Below, piece after piece: positions 22,661 through 34,630 of a stretch of 64,000 nt of DNA. The notes below the pieces were generated by a model that had not been told where the DNA came from, did no database searches, and was given only the letters and a program-made list of their open reading frames with translations. This stretch comes from Spisula solida (taxonomy: Eukaryota > Mollusca > Bivalvia > Venerida > Mactridae). The position numbers were made by a program, and so were the translations under genes. Location of the stretch: positions 8,020,501 through 8,084,500 of the forward strand of contig OX365952.1 of the NCBI GenBank assembly GCA_947247005.1, given 5' to 3'. The first letter of the stretch is position 1; the number at the start of each line of letters is the position of its first letter.

Positions 22661-23490
22661 ACAAGACAGGGTATATAAAAGGTACCCTTTGTTAGTGTTT
22701 TGATAAAATTGTACCCTGGAGTCCATTGCGCAACCAAAACATTACCAAATAGCGCTATTGGGCGCTTTACTACGTATATGCAATCAATAACACGCTACCA
22801 GCGCTATCATGTCGATAGTATACCGTCCATCAGCATTTTGGTAGGCGAGCATCAACGAACACTACAGCGCGCTTTCTCCTGTTCAACGAACATCAGTAGA
22901 GCTTTTTTAAAAAGTTAGGCAACGCGATCCATGTTTAGTGCTGCATAATATACCAGTAACAAAGGTGCATTACTCCGCCGCACTTAGGTAATACATATCG
23001 GATCGGGAATATGCTTTTTTTTTAAGGGAAAGCACCTTTGATGACTTAAAAACGGACGAAAACAAGACACAGGGTATGTAAAAGTTACCCTTCGTTAGTG
23101 TTTTGATAAAATAGTACACTGGAGCCCGTTGCCTAACTAAAACTACCAAATAGCGCTATTGAGCGTTGAAAAAACTACGTATTTGCAATGAAAAGCTACC
23201 AGCGTTCTGCGCTACCATGTCGATAGTATACTTTTCATCAGCACTTTGGTAGGCGAGCGTCAACGAACACTACAGAGCGCTTTCTGCTGTTCAACGATAT
23301 GCTATCTGCGTATGCTCACTGGTTACAGAATCAGTAAAGCTTTTTAAAAAAAGTGAGGCAACGGAATCAATGTGTAGTGCTGCATAATATATTAGTAACA
23401 AAGGTGCATTACTCGGCCGCACATAGGTAATGTATATCGAAACGGTAATGAGCATTTCTTTTAAGGGAGAGCACCTTGGATGACTTAAAA
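22661..23490 (+). repeat. Tandem duplication of a ~400-430-bp unit
   Basis: Unit 1 at about 22661-23060 and unit 2 at about 23061-23490 share GTTAGTGTTTTGATAAAAT, AAATAGCGCTATTG, GGTAGGCGAGC and AACAAAGGTGCATTACTC in order. It is unusually rich in AGCGCT/GCGCTA words. The open frame at 22700-22918 lies inside it and has no recognised product. A related AGCGCT-rich segment is at 50350-50560. Confidence 0.75.
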
Positions 23491-23589
23491 ACTTTCAAGG
23501 TTTAAATTGAGTTAAATTTGGTATTTGGACAGAACATTTTGATGTATAAGACTTAGTCTATGATGAACATTTCTCAAGATGTACATCAA

Positions 23590-23990
23590 GCCTAACATCA
23601 AAAAGATTATATTAAGTCAGACAGGGAAGGCAGCACTCAACTTAACCAGCCGGGCACAGAAAACATTAAGCACAATGCCCAACTAAACAAGCGCAGATCC
23701 GCCCAAGTCCAAGCTGTCGAAAAGTATAATAAATTATAACTAGCTGAATGACCCAGTAGAAAAGATACAGCAACCAAAAGGCGGAATGTCTACGCTGAAT
23801 GACCTAGTTACAACAGTAAAACTACTGAACTACATAGTTATAGCAGCCTTTAGTGTCAAAAGTTAAATAACAGTATTAAAACGTTGAAAGGCCCGTATAG
23901 TCGGATGACCTACTAACTAGCTGAATGACCCAGTTTCCACAGCAAAGCCTAACATGACTAATGAAGCACACGATATTTCCCTCCAAACAG
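23590..23990 (+). repeat. SDREGS repeat family, copy 3, with coding remnant
   Basis: One frame reads KSDREGSTQLNQPGTENIKH and then NAQLNKRRSAQVQAVEKYNK before a stop. Further on another frame reads LNDPVEKIQQPKGGMSTLND and then LVTTVKLLNYIVIAA. The latter closely matches the 49-codon minus-strand frame at 30585-30734, so the family once encoded a heptad-like protein. The short repeat words (GCTGAATGACC) are the coding version of the minisatellite seen at 31960-32440 on the other strand. Confidence 0.65.
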
Positions 23991-25130
23991 AAAATATGCG
24001 GTAGAAGTGTACTACACGCAACTACACGGTGCATTTTGACTTAGTTAGGTCAATTGGTATACACCAAAATGTACTGTCTAGACGCACCTGTAGTGTTTGC
24101 CTTAACCACACTAGTCAAAACCCAAAGATACACGTGGTGTACATGCTTACATATTGTTCTGCACATGTATTATTTGCACGAGAAAATTGTGTATAATGGC
24201 CATATGGGCGATTACATTTTAAAAGGGATGGTATTCTCTTTTTCTTTTATTTATTTCGATTTTCTCGTTTTTGGTAACCATCATAAGCATAATGTATCAT
24301 GACATAAATATGCCGGTATTCAGATAATTATTATATTATCAAATTAGGTTTAAGGTGCTGGGAATCAGCCCCGGCTTAACACATCGTAATATCTTTACAT
24401 TTTGCTTTATAAAGCTACATATTATATACGGTATTTATAGAAGCATGACAGCACGTTGATTGCATATCTTGCTGGTTCACAAACACACAAACTGTCAAAA
24501 TGATACTTGCTAATACTTACAATATAACTCTAAGTAATGCGCGTTTGGACTGGCCACGCAGCTTACAAAGCCAATCGGACTTGCAACACTTTATGTGTAT
24601 TTTACTTGTTTGCATAAATGAGTGGTGGATGTGTTGAGTTATACATGTTTATTTGTCCATAGTTGTATAATTTATGTTTATTGTTTTAACCATGTTTAAT
24701 CGTGATTGTACAACACTTTTGAACGTGTATATACATGAAAAAGGGCTATGTAAATATGGTATAATAATAATAATAATAAAGTAGTTTATGACTGAAATAG
24801 GTACGCTTTAAAAGATATTCAAGAAACATTACAATATTTCTACTTTCGGTTTGCAAGATCATTGAAGTTTTACTTGGTACAAGTTCATTAACATGTTTCA
24901 TAATTATTTCTTTGTAAGAGTATGTTCCTTAAACTATTGATTATGTTCCAAGAAACAAACTTTGACACTTAATGCCATGTTGACTTTGTTTGTGAACGAG
25001 CAATATTTGCAATGAAATTTCAGTCAAGCTTTGATAAATTTACTGTATTGATATTATTTTGTCAAACCTCGTAAGTAAATGTAGTGCATTATAATACAAT
25101 GCTTATTGTATACAACAACTTAAATTTAGA
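23991..25130. other. No gene seen; degraded SINE tail
   Basis: AT-rich. Near 24700-24780 the text ATGAAAAAGGGCTATGTAAAT followed by (ATA)n is a decayed version of the GGCGCTATATAAAT SINE tail. Nothing else is supported. Confidence 0.45.
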
Positions 25131-25139
25131 GACCAAACA

Positions 25140-25600
25140 AGACACGACACTGCCGCTAAACTGTGTTGGGTACGTCCACACGCAAGTTTGCTATACCCCA
25201 AATTTGATGAAGATGGATCAATCGGAACTCAACTTAATGAACGAAAACCCTTTTTCTATTTTAAGTAACAGTGACCTTGACCCCACTGGCACCAAAAAAA
25301 ATCGCCATACAGGCGTGCTATATACACAGTTTCATGAAGATGTGTTGATCCAAACTAAAGTTATTGACCGGAAACCTTATTTCTATGTTAAGTACCAGTG
25401 ACATTGACCCAACTGGCCCACAAATACTATCTCAAGCTAGGACTCCATGCCAGCTTGCTATATACAACGTTCCAAACTCAAGTTATTGACCGGACACTCC
25501 CTGCTCGACGTCGCCACGCGACCGACCGCACGTCCGACCGCCCGACTTACCCCAATCTAATAAACAGGATTTTCGTTGAAAACAAAATGGTTAAAGACGC
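25140..25600 (+). repeat. Degenerate tandem repeat ending in a CGACCG tract
   Basis: Three ~110-bp units carry GCTATA-C-CAAATTTGATGAAGA-type and GTTATTGACCGGA-type words, followed by a GACCGACCGCACGTCC tract at about 25520-25550. The open frames here follow the repeat and are not treated as genes. Confidence 0.55.
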
Positions 25601-25689
25601 TTTTGAAAGAAACACGCACTATTCCACAATAAATTAGACTCTAACCCTTAATGTCTTATTTTAATATATATTGTGTGTTTTAGTATGCA

Positions 25690-26213
25690 TCTAGGTGAGT
25701 AAGGTCTTGGTTTCCACATCCTTCTTCTCCAATTAAAATGTTTATAACATTAGAAATACAATGTTATGATATCGCAATGTTTATATACAAGTGACAGACC
25801 TGATTAAACGGACTATACATATTTCTACTTGTAAAATGATTTATTATTTATACTTGTACATGTATTGATTTCTGTCTCTATGTTATATTGTTTAAACATA
25901 TGTCACACGACAGTGGATCAATTGTCTTTAGTATGTATTTACACAATGTTCTCTTTTTTTAGTACGTATTCGTCATGTGCAAAATAATAATGAAGTTCGT
26001 ACTTAAATTCAAAAAAGGATTGACGTACTGTATATTGAGTTTGTGCCAAACCGACGAGTATAAAACAGTGAATTTTAAAGTAAATAAGGTATTGGTTTTC
26101 TTATTGGACTTTTCTTTCAAATGAAATGTTTAAAACAATAAAAATACAATATTATGATATTGCAATGTTTGTATACAAATGACAGACCTAATTAAACGGA
26201 CTATACATTTACT
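25690..26213 (+). repeat. Tandem duplication, ~390-bp period
   Basis: 25740-25830 and 26128-26212 share ATACAATGTTATGATATCGC / ATACAATATTATGATATTGC and GACAGACCTGATTAAACGG, with the stretch TAAACGGACTATACAT at the end of both. Confidence 0.65.
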
Positions 26214-26439
26214 CCTCCATTATCGCGACTCGGGAGAAACAGCAGAGCACGACGGGCAAACAAAACATTACACAAATTGTTAGCTTTGCATGAAAATGGC
26301 CCCAGTCAAAATGACGAATAATGAGATAATAAATTATGATGAATTTGGTTGATTATTCAAGTTTGATTATTATTTTAATTAAATGTAATCAACCCACTGA
26401 ATGCACAGTCAGTTCAATAAAAGTACACTCAAAAACACA

Positions 26440-27080
26440 TGATACATACTATATGGGGGCTATATTGGACTCATGCTTGAGGTTGGTCTGTTGGTTGGTT
26501 GGTCGGTTGATCCGTGCAAATTTTGTCCCCGCTATTTCTCTATAACTATTGGTCTGATTTCAACGAAGCTTTGCATGAGTGATCAGTACCAAGTCTAGTT
26601 GAGCACATCGTCGGCACAGGCTGCTCGAAAAATTTTAAGGCAGATATGACCCTTTGTTTTTTTACACGTACATGTATTAATTTTGTCTGCGCTATTTCTT
26701 TGTTACCAGTGGTCGGATTTCAATGAATTTTGCATGAATTATCAGTACTTAGTCTAGTTGTGCATATCGTCAGCACACGTGGTCAGTTTAATTTTACACT
26801 CATGAATTATGTCCGCGCTATTTCTCTTTATATAATGCTAAGTGATAGCATATATGATATATTGAGTTCTATCACTGAAATAAAACACAATTGTCTAGTT
26901 TTGCATATTATGGTCGACACACGTTGGTCGGATCAATTTTAAGTTAGTTATGGTCCGTTGTTTGTTTTACACTTATAAATTTTGTCGGCGCTATATCTCA
27001 GCAACCAATGGTCGGATTTCAACAAAACTTAGCATGACTGATAAATACCAAGTCTAGTTGTGCATATCTAGGTCTATAGG
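26440..27080 (+). repeat. Tandem repeat, ~150-165-bp unit, about four copies
   Basis: The recurring words GCGCTATTTCTC, GGTCGGATTTCAA and CAAGTCTAGTTGTGCATAT mark about four degenerate units starting near a GGTTGGTTGGTCGGT tract. No gene is present. Confidence 0.65.
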
Positions 27081-27420
27081 TCAAACGAAAGAGTATCGTT
27101 GTTTAAAGACTAGACGTGACTGTGAAACTTGCCAAATCTTTAAAAAACTTCGTCATAAGGATCATTATACAAACTGAGAACAAGTTTGATATTGGTACAT
27201 AAGGCGTAAAAACTAGATCACTGGGTCAAATAATAAAATAACCTAGTTAACATAGACTATAGGTCCCAAATTCAAAGATATAATATGCCATTCTGAAAAG
27301 GTTTACCTGAATAACATACTAGGGTCATTCAATTAATGAGCCAATATTAAATTTGGGCAGTTTTTAATGTGTCAATTTGTTAAGATAAGAATGTCATCTT
27401 TTTATTACCAACACCAATAA

Positions 27421-30167
27421 TATTATTTGCTGATATATCTGAATGAAAACAAAGAAATTTTACTAACCGGAGATTTAAACTACAACTTTGATCCCATCAC
27501 ACAATCTACTAACAATAGTTCATGGAATAATATTACTCACAATTTCCATTTAAAACAACTTGTTGACATGCCCACCAGAGTAACTAGTACTACAAAAACA
27601 ATAATTGACCATCTTTATACAAATGTTTCCCAAAATATCTCTGAAGTTAATGTTCCAGTTCTATCAATCAGTGACCACTTTCCTGTGTGTTTTACCCGTA
27701 AAGTTTCAAATACAGCGCCAAAAGATCCCTTACATCATATGATACAATACCGTAATATGAAGCAATTTAATGAAGCAGATTTTCTTAAATCACTTGAGGA
27801 ACAGCCATGGTCTATCCTAGATATGTATGAAGACACAGATGATGCCTTAGACTGTTTTCAATCATTATTCAATGACGCTTTAGATACACATGCTCCATTG
27901 AAACAGAAGCGTGTAAAACACATTAACTTACCCGATTGGTACAATCCAGAGATTTCCAAAATGACAAAAGAAAGAGATAAGGCAAAAAAGCTAAATAATA
28001 CGGAACAATATAAATATTTGCGGAACAAAGTTAAAACTCTGATATCAAATTCTAAGAAAACATACTATGCTGAAACTATAAATGACAATAAAAACGATGC
28101 CAAAAAACTGTGGAAAAATCTCAGGCAGTTATCAGGTAAAATCACTAATCACCAAACAAACTTCATTCACGATGATGAGGGGACTCCGATTTTAGACCCA
28201 CTTGAAACAGCTGAAGTATTCAATGAATATTTCATTGACATTTTCAAGTCAGCCCCTCAAAATTGCTTCTCTTTCTCAGAATGCGATAAAACAAAACTAT
28301 GTGAATTCATTGAAATGCATTGTGAACACGATACTTCGTTTTCAATACCTAGTATAACATGCACATTTATAGAAAAAGAATTACAAAACCTTGACATAAA
28401 TAAATCAACTGGATTAGATGGCATAGGACCAAAATTTCTTAAATTAAGTGCTAAAATCATATCCAAACATCTCGCAAAAATTTTTAACCTCAGTTTATCA
28501 AATGGAATATTTCCCTCAATATTCAAGAGAGCAAAGGTGACACCTATCCATAAAAAGGGGTCTAAAAGTGAGAAAAGTAATTACAGACCTATTTCGATTT
28601 TACCAGTTCTATCAAAAGTACTTGAAAAACATGTAAGCAATAACTTAAAACTTTTTCTTGAAAACAAGTCTCTCCTTCACCCAAATCAATCTGGGTTTCG
28701 AACTCACCACTCATGTGAAACTGCCCTGACTGCCATTATTGACAACTGGATAAAAGCAATAAATGAAGGAAGTCTTGTTGGGACTATTTTTCTCGATCTT
28801 ACTAAGGCATTTGACCTCATTAATCACAAGTTACTACTTGAAAAACTACAGCTATATAAAATTGGTGAAAATGCAATTGCCTGGTTCAGGTCATATCTAA
28901 CAGATCGCTCACAGCAGGTGTGTGTTTCCGGAAAAACTTCAAGTATTAAACACATACCAGCTGGTGTGCCACAAGGCTCTGTGCTGGGACCTCTCCTATT
29001 CATTATTTATATAAATGATATGCCGTTACACCTATCCAATTCTGTGTCAGATATGTTTGCTGATGATACCACTATTTCATCATTTGGAAGTAATTTAGAC
29101 TCAGTTTGTACTTACATTCAATCAGACCTTGATTCTATACAAAACTGGTTAAAAAGAAATTCCATGGTTGCAAATTCCGAAAAAACCAAAGCTATGGTTA
29201 TTTCTCCCTCAACTCGCAGTTCCGAAAAAGATTAAAGAATTTCATTCAATGGAAAAACTATTCAATTTTCAAAAACAGAAAAACTTCTGGGAGTCCATAT
29301 TGATCGCACGCTTAATTGGAAAACACAAGTACAAATGACACTCAAGAAATGCAACTCATTATTATACTTACTTATGAGAATTAAACAATTTTTAAATCTG
29401 CATACTAGAAAAATGTTTTTCAATGCATATATCCTTCCTCATTTAGACTACTGTTGTTCTATTTGGGGAAACTGCACCACTGAGCTTTCCAATGATATGT
29501 ACAAATTTCAAAAACGTGCTGCTCGAATTATTCTTGACAAAGATTTTGACACACCTACAGAGGAATTATTTATGCAATTAAATTGGATGAAATTTTCAGA
29601 CAGAGTTAACTATAAAAAGGCCATTCTAGTGTACAAATCTCTGAACGGCTTTCTCCCAAATTATATGGAGCAACTATTTACCTATAATGAAAATAAATCA
29701 TTGAGGTCATTTGAACAAAAACTACTAGCAGTTCCAAAACCCAGGCTAGAATTTTGCAGAAAATCATTGGCATACTCTGGTGCAATATTATGGAACTGTC
29801 TTCCTTACGATATAAGAACATCTGCAAATATCAATTTATTTAAAAGCAACTACTTGAAGTGGTGGTTCTCTGGTGGTCAAGCACACTTCTCTCTCTCTGG
29901 AGCGATGCATTGATTAATTAGTAACCCATCAATAATGTTTTATGCTATTTATGCCATCATTCAATGTGTTATATTATCTGCTCACTACTTTTCCTTTCTT
30001 TCAGCTGTGTATATATACTTGTATATATTTATATTACTTTGTCATTCATGTAACTTTTGTAAATGTACATATATTATGTTATATGAGGCTCACAGGGAAG
30101 ACTGGGCATACCCAACTGTGTTGCCTCTTTAAATAAAGTCTTTATTATTATTATTATTATTATTATA
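27421..30167 (+). mobile_element. 5'-truncated Jockey/CR1-group LINE
   Basis: The element starts inside the endonuclease domain, runs through a complete RT and C-terminal domain, and ends with AATAAAGTCTTTATT and a (TTA)n tail at about 30140-30167. Truncation at the 5' end and a microsatellite tail are normal for this LINE group. A shorter relative in the opposite direction is at 38200-38965. No clear target duplication could be identified. Confidence 0.9.
27427..29913 (+). pseudogene. LINE ORF2: endonuclease (C-half), RT, C-terminal domain; one stop
   Basis: Residues 1-90 are the end of an APE-type endonuclease (LLTGDLNYNF; SISDHFPVCF, with the catalytic SDH). The RT follows: YRPISILPVLSKVLEKH near residue 390, FLDLTKAFDLINH near 455, GVPQGSVLGPLLF near 515 and the catalytic F-A-D-D at residues 544-547 (29056-29067). 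A TAA at 29233-29235 breaks the frame, which then continues in the same frame through KLLGVHIDRTLNWK, YILPHLDYCCSIWG and FQKRAARIILDKD to TGA at 29911-29913. The coding sequence is otherwise uninterrupted, so the copy is young. The N-terminal half of the endonuclease is missing, so it cannot be autonomous. Confidence 0.9.
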
Positions 30168-30169
30168 AT

Positions 30170-30580
30170 GAGCATACGATCGTTTCGAATCCTTAAAAGG
30201 CTTTTTCTTGTATGTAAAGTAGAAGACATGACGATACTAAAATTGTCCTTGCTGTAATTAAAATAAAACTGAGCTAAATTTGAATTATATTTTGCTGACG
30301 TTTTGCCACACTTGTTATTTCATGACGTCATTTCTTGTTTTGTGCCATTCATTTCAAAATGGCTGACATGAATGCCTGGAGAATATAGAGAAAAAAGTTT
30401 GTTTGTTTATTTGGAAAAAGGCTCAGGGTTTTATTAGCTATTCCCTATGGAATGAAGTCAGAGATGAATCTAATGAGATTACTTCCCGAAACTTTGATGA
30501 TATTTTAAATATTGATAATCCTTACTTTTCGAAAAAAGATCATACAAATTTGATGCCTGTCTGTTACATTGTCTTGTCGT
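30170..30580. other. No gene seen
   Basis: A plus-strand frame at 30403-30588 (ends LMPVCYIVLSYP) has no recognisable domain and continues into the adjacent repeat family. Confidence 0.45.
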
Positions 30581-32440
30581 ACCCTTAGATGTTTTGCTCT
30601 ATTGTTGCTCTGACTTCTGATAGGTCATTGAGTACTCTCTGTGCAACTCGATGGACGTTATTTATATAATGTTTCATGTTTACTATGTAGTTCAGCAGTG
30701 TTACTGTTGTGACTAGGTCGTTTAGCGTAGACATTTTGCCTTTTGTTTGCTGAATCTTTTCTATTCAGCTTTAAACAGTGGGACAAGGGGTGTTTAATTT
30801 TCTTGGTTGGTATTGTGTTGGGCACTTCTTCGTTTTAAGATTTCTTACAGCTTTGTAGTCCTTTTGCTGTGGAAACAGCTAGTTACAATTTATTATACTT
30901 TTCGATAGCTTGGACTCGGGCGGATCTGCGCTTGTTTAGTTTGGCATTGTGTCTTTATGTGTTTTATGTTTCCTGTGCTCGGTTGGTTCAGTTGGGCATT
31001 GTGCTTTGTGTGTTATAATGTTTTCTGTGCTCGGCTGGTTAAGTTGAGTGCTGCCTTCCCTGTCTGACTTAATATAATCTTTTTACATTATTTTATTACC
31101 TTTTTCTTTGGCGTTTTTGTTAGAGGGCATTGCATGTCGGGAAACTTTTATTTACACTGTAATGTTCTATAAGGTTGTATATTGGGTAAGTGTGATTTTT
31201 GGTGCACTGTAAAACGTTTAAGCCCCCAATGACATGTGTCGCTTTCCGTACCAAGGCGGAAGCCCTTTAGTCTTTAGTTAACCTTTATTGTAAAATAGTA
31301 AATATACAAAAATATTTCGCCATTTTGCCTGTTCATGTTGTATGTGCCTTTCTGCATTGTCGTTGTCCAGCACAAGGCAGCTTTGTATCTATCAAAATTG
31401 CATGTACACTATATATTTGTTGTAGATTGTCGGGATGCCGTGTTTTTGTAGTTGCTAGACTTTTATTATTTTGGACGTTTTGTTATACAGTCGTGTGCCT
31501 ATGCTAGTTTGATATGTTGGGCATAGTCTGCACATTTTCGAGTTACATTGTGCATTGTCTGTGCCTTTTTTTCATGTATCCTTTCGTGTCCTTCTGTTTC
31601 TGTTGGGCGTTGCTTCTGTCCGGAGTTTCGTATTTGTTTTAATTATTAAGATATGGGCTTGAGTCTAAATTTTAGCTCTTGTTCCGGTTATAGTGGGTTT
31701 TTTCAATCTTAAATAATCTACAATAATTCACAATTTCTAAGTATTCGTCATTTTGACCGAGGCCATTTCGATGCAGCTAGGAGATATTTTTATTCGCATT
31801 CACTATTCGTACCCTACCCGAGTCGTTTATAAGTTAATATGCAGCTGTAGAGTTATTGATGTAGTTTTATTGTTGCTAGTTTTTTCTCATTGCATTGCGC
31901 CTTTGTCTCCATTGTGTTCGTGGAAAGTAGTTATTCTACTCGGGCTTACTATTTGTTTAATGTGGGTCATTCGGCTGGGGGCATTCAGCTTATTGGAGCT
32001 TTTAGGTAGTTCTTAGTTACGATCGCCTTGCTGAGGCTGGGTTATTTAAATAAGGCATTGAACTTGTTGATACTAGGTCATACGACTAGGGCTTTCAGCA
32101 TTCTATTGCTGAAACTTGGTTATTCAACTGATGCCTTGGCGTTCTACTTTTTGGACTTTAGACGGCTAGGGTTCTACTGTCGCGCTCGGCATATTCAGGT
32201 GTGCCATCTGGCTGTTAGGTTGGACTTGTCGACCCTGAGCTATCCGGCTGGGCGTTGAGCTGTTTTATTGCTGAAACTAGATCATTTAGCTTAATCCTTC
32301 ACATTTATTCTTTTTTCTACTTTTTAGGACTTCTGACAACTAAAACTAGGTCCTTCAGCCATTTTACTGTTAAAACTAGGTCATTCAGCTTGGGCATTCA
32401 GCTTTTAGATTGCTGAAACTGGTTCATTTAGAATTTCGAC
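30580..32440 (-). repeat. SDREGS repeat family, long inverted copy
   Basis: The minus strand of this region matches the plus-strand copies at 19640-20060 and 23590-23990 over several blocks. These include TTAAGTCAGACAGGGAAGG at about 31065, the CAACTACAAAAACACGGC block at about 31430-31460, and a minisatellite of ~25-30-bp units (GGTCATTCAGCT and variants) at 31960-32440. On the minus strand the minisatellite encodes heptad-like text such as LNDLVLTVKWLKDLVLVV. Confidence 0.65.
30585..30734 (-). pseudogene. 49-codon coiled-coil-like frame in the repeat family
   Basis: ATG at 30734 to TAA at 30585, minus strand: it begins MSTLNDLVTTVTLLNYIVNM and ends VLNDLSEVRATIEQNI. Leucines and valines recur at heptad spacing, which suggests a coiled coil. 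The first half is nearly identical to the remnant at 23786-23850. Preservation of the same frame in two copies indicates past coding function. The role is unknown; a retroelement ORF1-like protein is one possibility. Confidence 0.4.
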
Positions 32441-32840
32441 AGCTTGGACATTGGAGGAACAGTGCTGGTTATACCCCCATCTTTGATGAGGGGGTACTCT
32501 TATATTGCTTTGCACATGTCTGTCGGTCGGTCTGTCGGTCGTATAAATTGGTTTCCGTTCAATAACTCAAGAACGCTTTGCCCTACGATCTTCGAACTTT
32601 ACATGGAGGTTGGTCATCAACAGTAGATTACCCTTATTGATTTTGAGGTCCGTAGGTCATAGGTCACTGTGACCTTTACCATTTCTGACTATTTAAATAG
32701 TTTCCGTTCAATAACTCAAGAATGCTTTGACCTAGGATCTTCAAACTTTACATGGAGGTTGTTTAGCAACAGTAGATGACCCCTATTTCTGACTATTTGG
32801 CTGTCATGGGGGCATACGTGTTTTACAAACATCTCTTGTT
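32440..32840 (+). repeat. Interspersed repeat with GGTCGGTCTGTC tract
   Basis: Two units share AATAACTCAAGAACGCTTTG and AAACTTTACATGGAGGTTG (about 32560 and 32710). The tract GTCGGTCGGTCTGTCGGTCG lies at about 32520. Typical bivalve interspersed repeat, no gene. Confidence 0.55.
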
Positions 32841-32919
32841 TTGTTGGGATTTGTGCCTTGTATGTTTTATATGCTCGGCTGGTTAGGCTGAACGCTGCCT
32901 TCTCTGTCTGACTTAATAA

Positions 32920-33023
32920 CAAGGGTTATTGTACAGTTTGGGGAGGACAAACAACATAATTGTCCGAGGCGAAGCCGATAATAATTTGTTGTTTGTCCTC
33001 CCCGAACTGTACAATAACCCTTG
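32920..33023. repeat. Long hairpin: 36-bp arms, 32-bp loop
   Basis: Arm 32920-32955 begins CAAGGGTTATTGTACAGTT and its reverse complement lies at 32988-33023 with one mismatch. The loop contains CCGAGGCGAAGCC. The words TAACCCTTGTAAG after the right arm recur near 22290. It may be a tiny foldback element or the terminus of a larger one. Confidence 0.85.
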
Positions 33024-33059
33024 TAAGAAGACACATTTGACGAAATACTAGTACTATAT

Positions 33060-33327
33060 CTGACTTACACTTATATATAGAGATAATGATTATCAAAATC
33101 TATTAAGGCACTATTCAAGAACAGAAGATGTTTTGCAGTTTAGAAAATATATTTCTAATGTTCAAAATAATCTTGGCCTAATGATCCTAAGGGATTATCT
33201 AACTGTCCATTCATACAGTGCTGAGCATTTATTAGCATGTGAAAAGTTATTGAGTAAACATCAAGAATGCCCATGTGTTATTACACTACATAAAAGAATA
33301 CACATCTATAGGTTTCCATATTGGTGA
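33060..33327 (+). pseudogene. Unidentified coding-like fragment
   Basis: The open frame YQNLLRHYSRTEDVLQFRKY is followed by ISNVQNNLGLMILRDYLTVH and ends RIHIYRFPYW-stop at 33327. Amino-acid composition is protein-like and the frame is uninterrupted for about 80 codons. It begins just after the hairpin and precedes LINE debris. No domain was recognised; it may be a host exon or transposon remnant. Confidence 0.3.
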
Positions 33328-33567
33328 CTGATGATACAGGCTTGATGCACAAAGGTATATATCTGTGCATATTATTTGTCTTTTATTTTGTATTTAAAAA
33401 AAGACAATCCATGAAAATACTTTCAAACAGGTTCATATAAAAAGATTCTTGTTTTGTGAAAGTTAAGACAATGTTTTTGGTATAATATAATGTTGTATTA
33501 AAGTGATACTTAATGACATCACCAATGCTCATGACTAAATAGAAAAAAAGTAAAGCCACTAATCGGT

Positions 33568-34630
33568 TGATGTATTATTGTTCTTAATGAACATTTAAAT
33601 TATGATATTACTGCTAAAGTTGTTGCTCAGAGTGCTAATCGAGCTCTCGGATTGGTTATTGCAAAATGCAAATTGTTGGGTGGAGTCCCGTATAATGTTT
33701 TTACCAAATTGTATGATTCAGTTGTCTGGCCTGTTATTGCGTATGGTGCGGCTATTTGGGGACAAAATACCTTCTCTTGTGCCAATGCTATCGAAAGTAA
33801 AGCTATGCGTTACTTCTTAGGGGTTGGCAAGTACACTCCGAATAAGGCCGTTGTTGGAGAAATGGCATGGAAGCTGTATCTCTACATACTGGACAATGCT
33901 AAATTCACTACATGCATCTCGTCTCACTAAACGTATATCACTCTGGGCAATATCTCTAGCAAACCATTCTTGTAAAAACTGGCATTACAATGTTAAGCGG
34001 AAATTGTTTAAGCTTGATTTGTATCATTACAGTGACATCAATATAGTCATACCGAAATATAGCTTTAAACGCTCTGTGGAGCAACTCATGTTCAATACTT
34101 TTAAAATAGAATGGTTTAATTCTGTACAACAGGTTTCTAGCCGAAATGGTAATGGTGGAAATAAATTACACACCTATGCCTTAATTAAACAACAAATGAA
34201 TGTTGAAAGTACTGTAAAATGATCATGCCGTTTAGTCATAGATCTGCTTTCTGTAAATTCAAATGTGGCGTGGCAGCAATTAGGCTGGAAACCGGTAGAT
34301 ATGAAAGGTTACCTGTCCTTTCTGTAGTGTATTTGTTGAAGATGTATTTGTTGAAGATTAATGCCATGTGCTGCCTTATTGCAGTTTATATGACGACATA
34401 CGTAATACTCTAATAGAACGAGATACAGAAGTATGTAATATATTTTATAATTTGTCAGACCATGATAAACTTGTCGTAATATTTACTCACCCAGATTTGA
34501 TTCGTTTAAGTGCCAAAACCTGCTGTAATATTTTATATCGTAGACATTTTTTATATGTAGATAGTATGATTTTAGCATACGTACTGTATTTATTTCCTGT
34601 TACACGTCTGTCACGTGTAACTCTTTTATG
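33568..34630 (+). pseudogene. LINE C-terminal domain fragment with frameshifts
   Basis: The region spreads over several frames: VVAQSANRALGLVIAKCKLL; LYDSVVWPVIAYGAAIWG; MRYFLGVGKYTPNKAVVGEM; then SRLTKRISLWAISLANHSCK; HRSAFCKFKCGVAAIRLETG with RYERLPV; and YCSLYDDIRNTLIE. Together these follow the usual post-RT order in a LINE family common in molluscs, ending in a degenerate nucleic-acid-binding tail. At least two frameshifts (about 33870 and 34350) make it a pseudogene. No RT is present. Confidence 0.78.
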
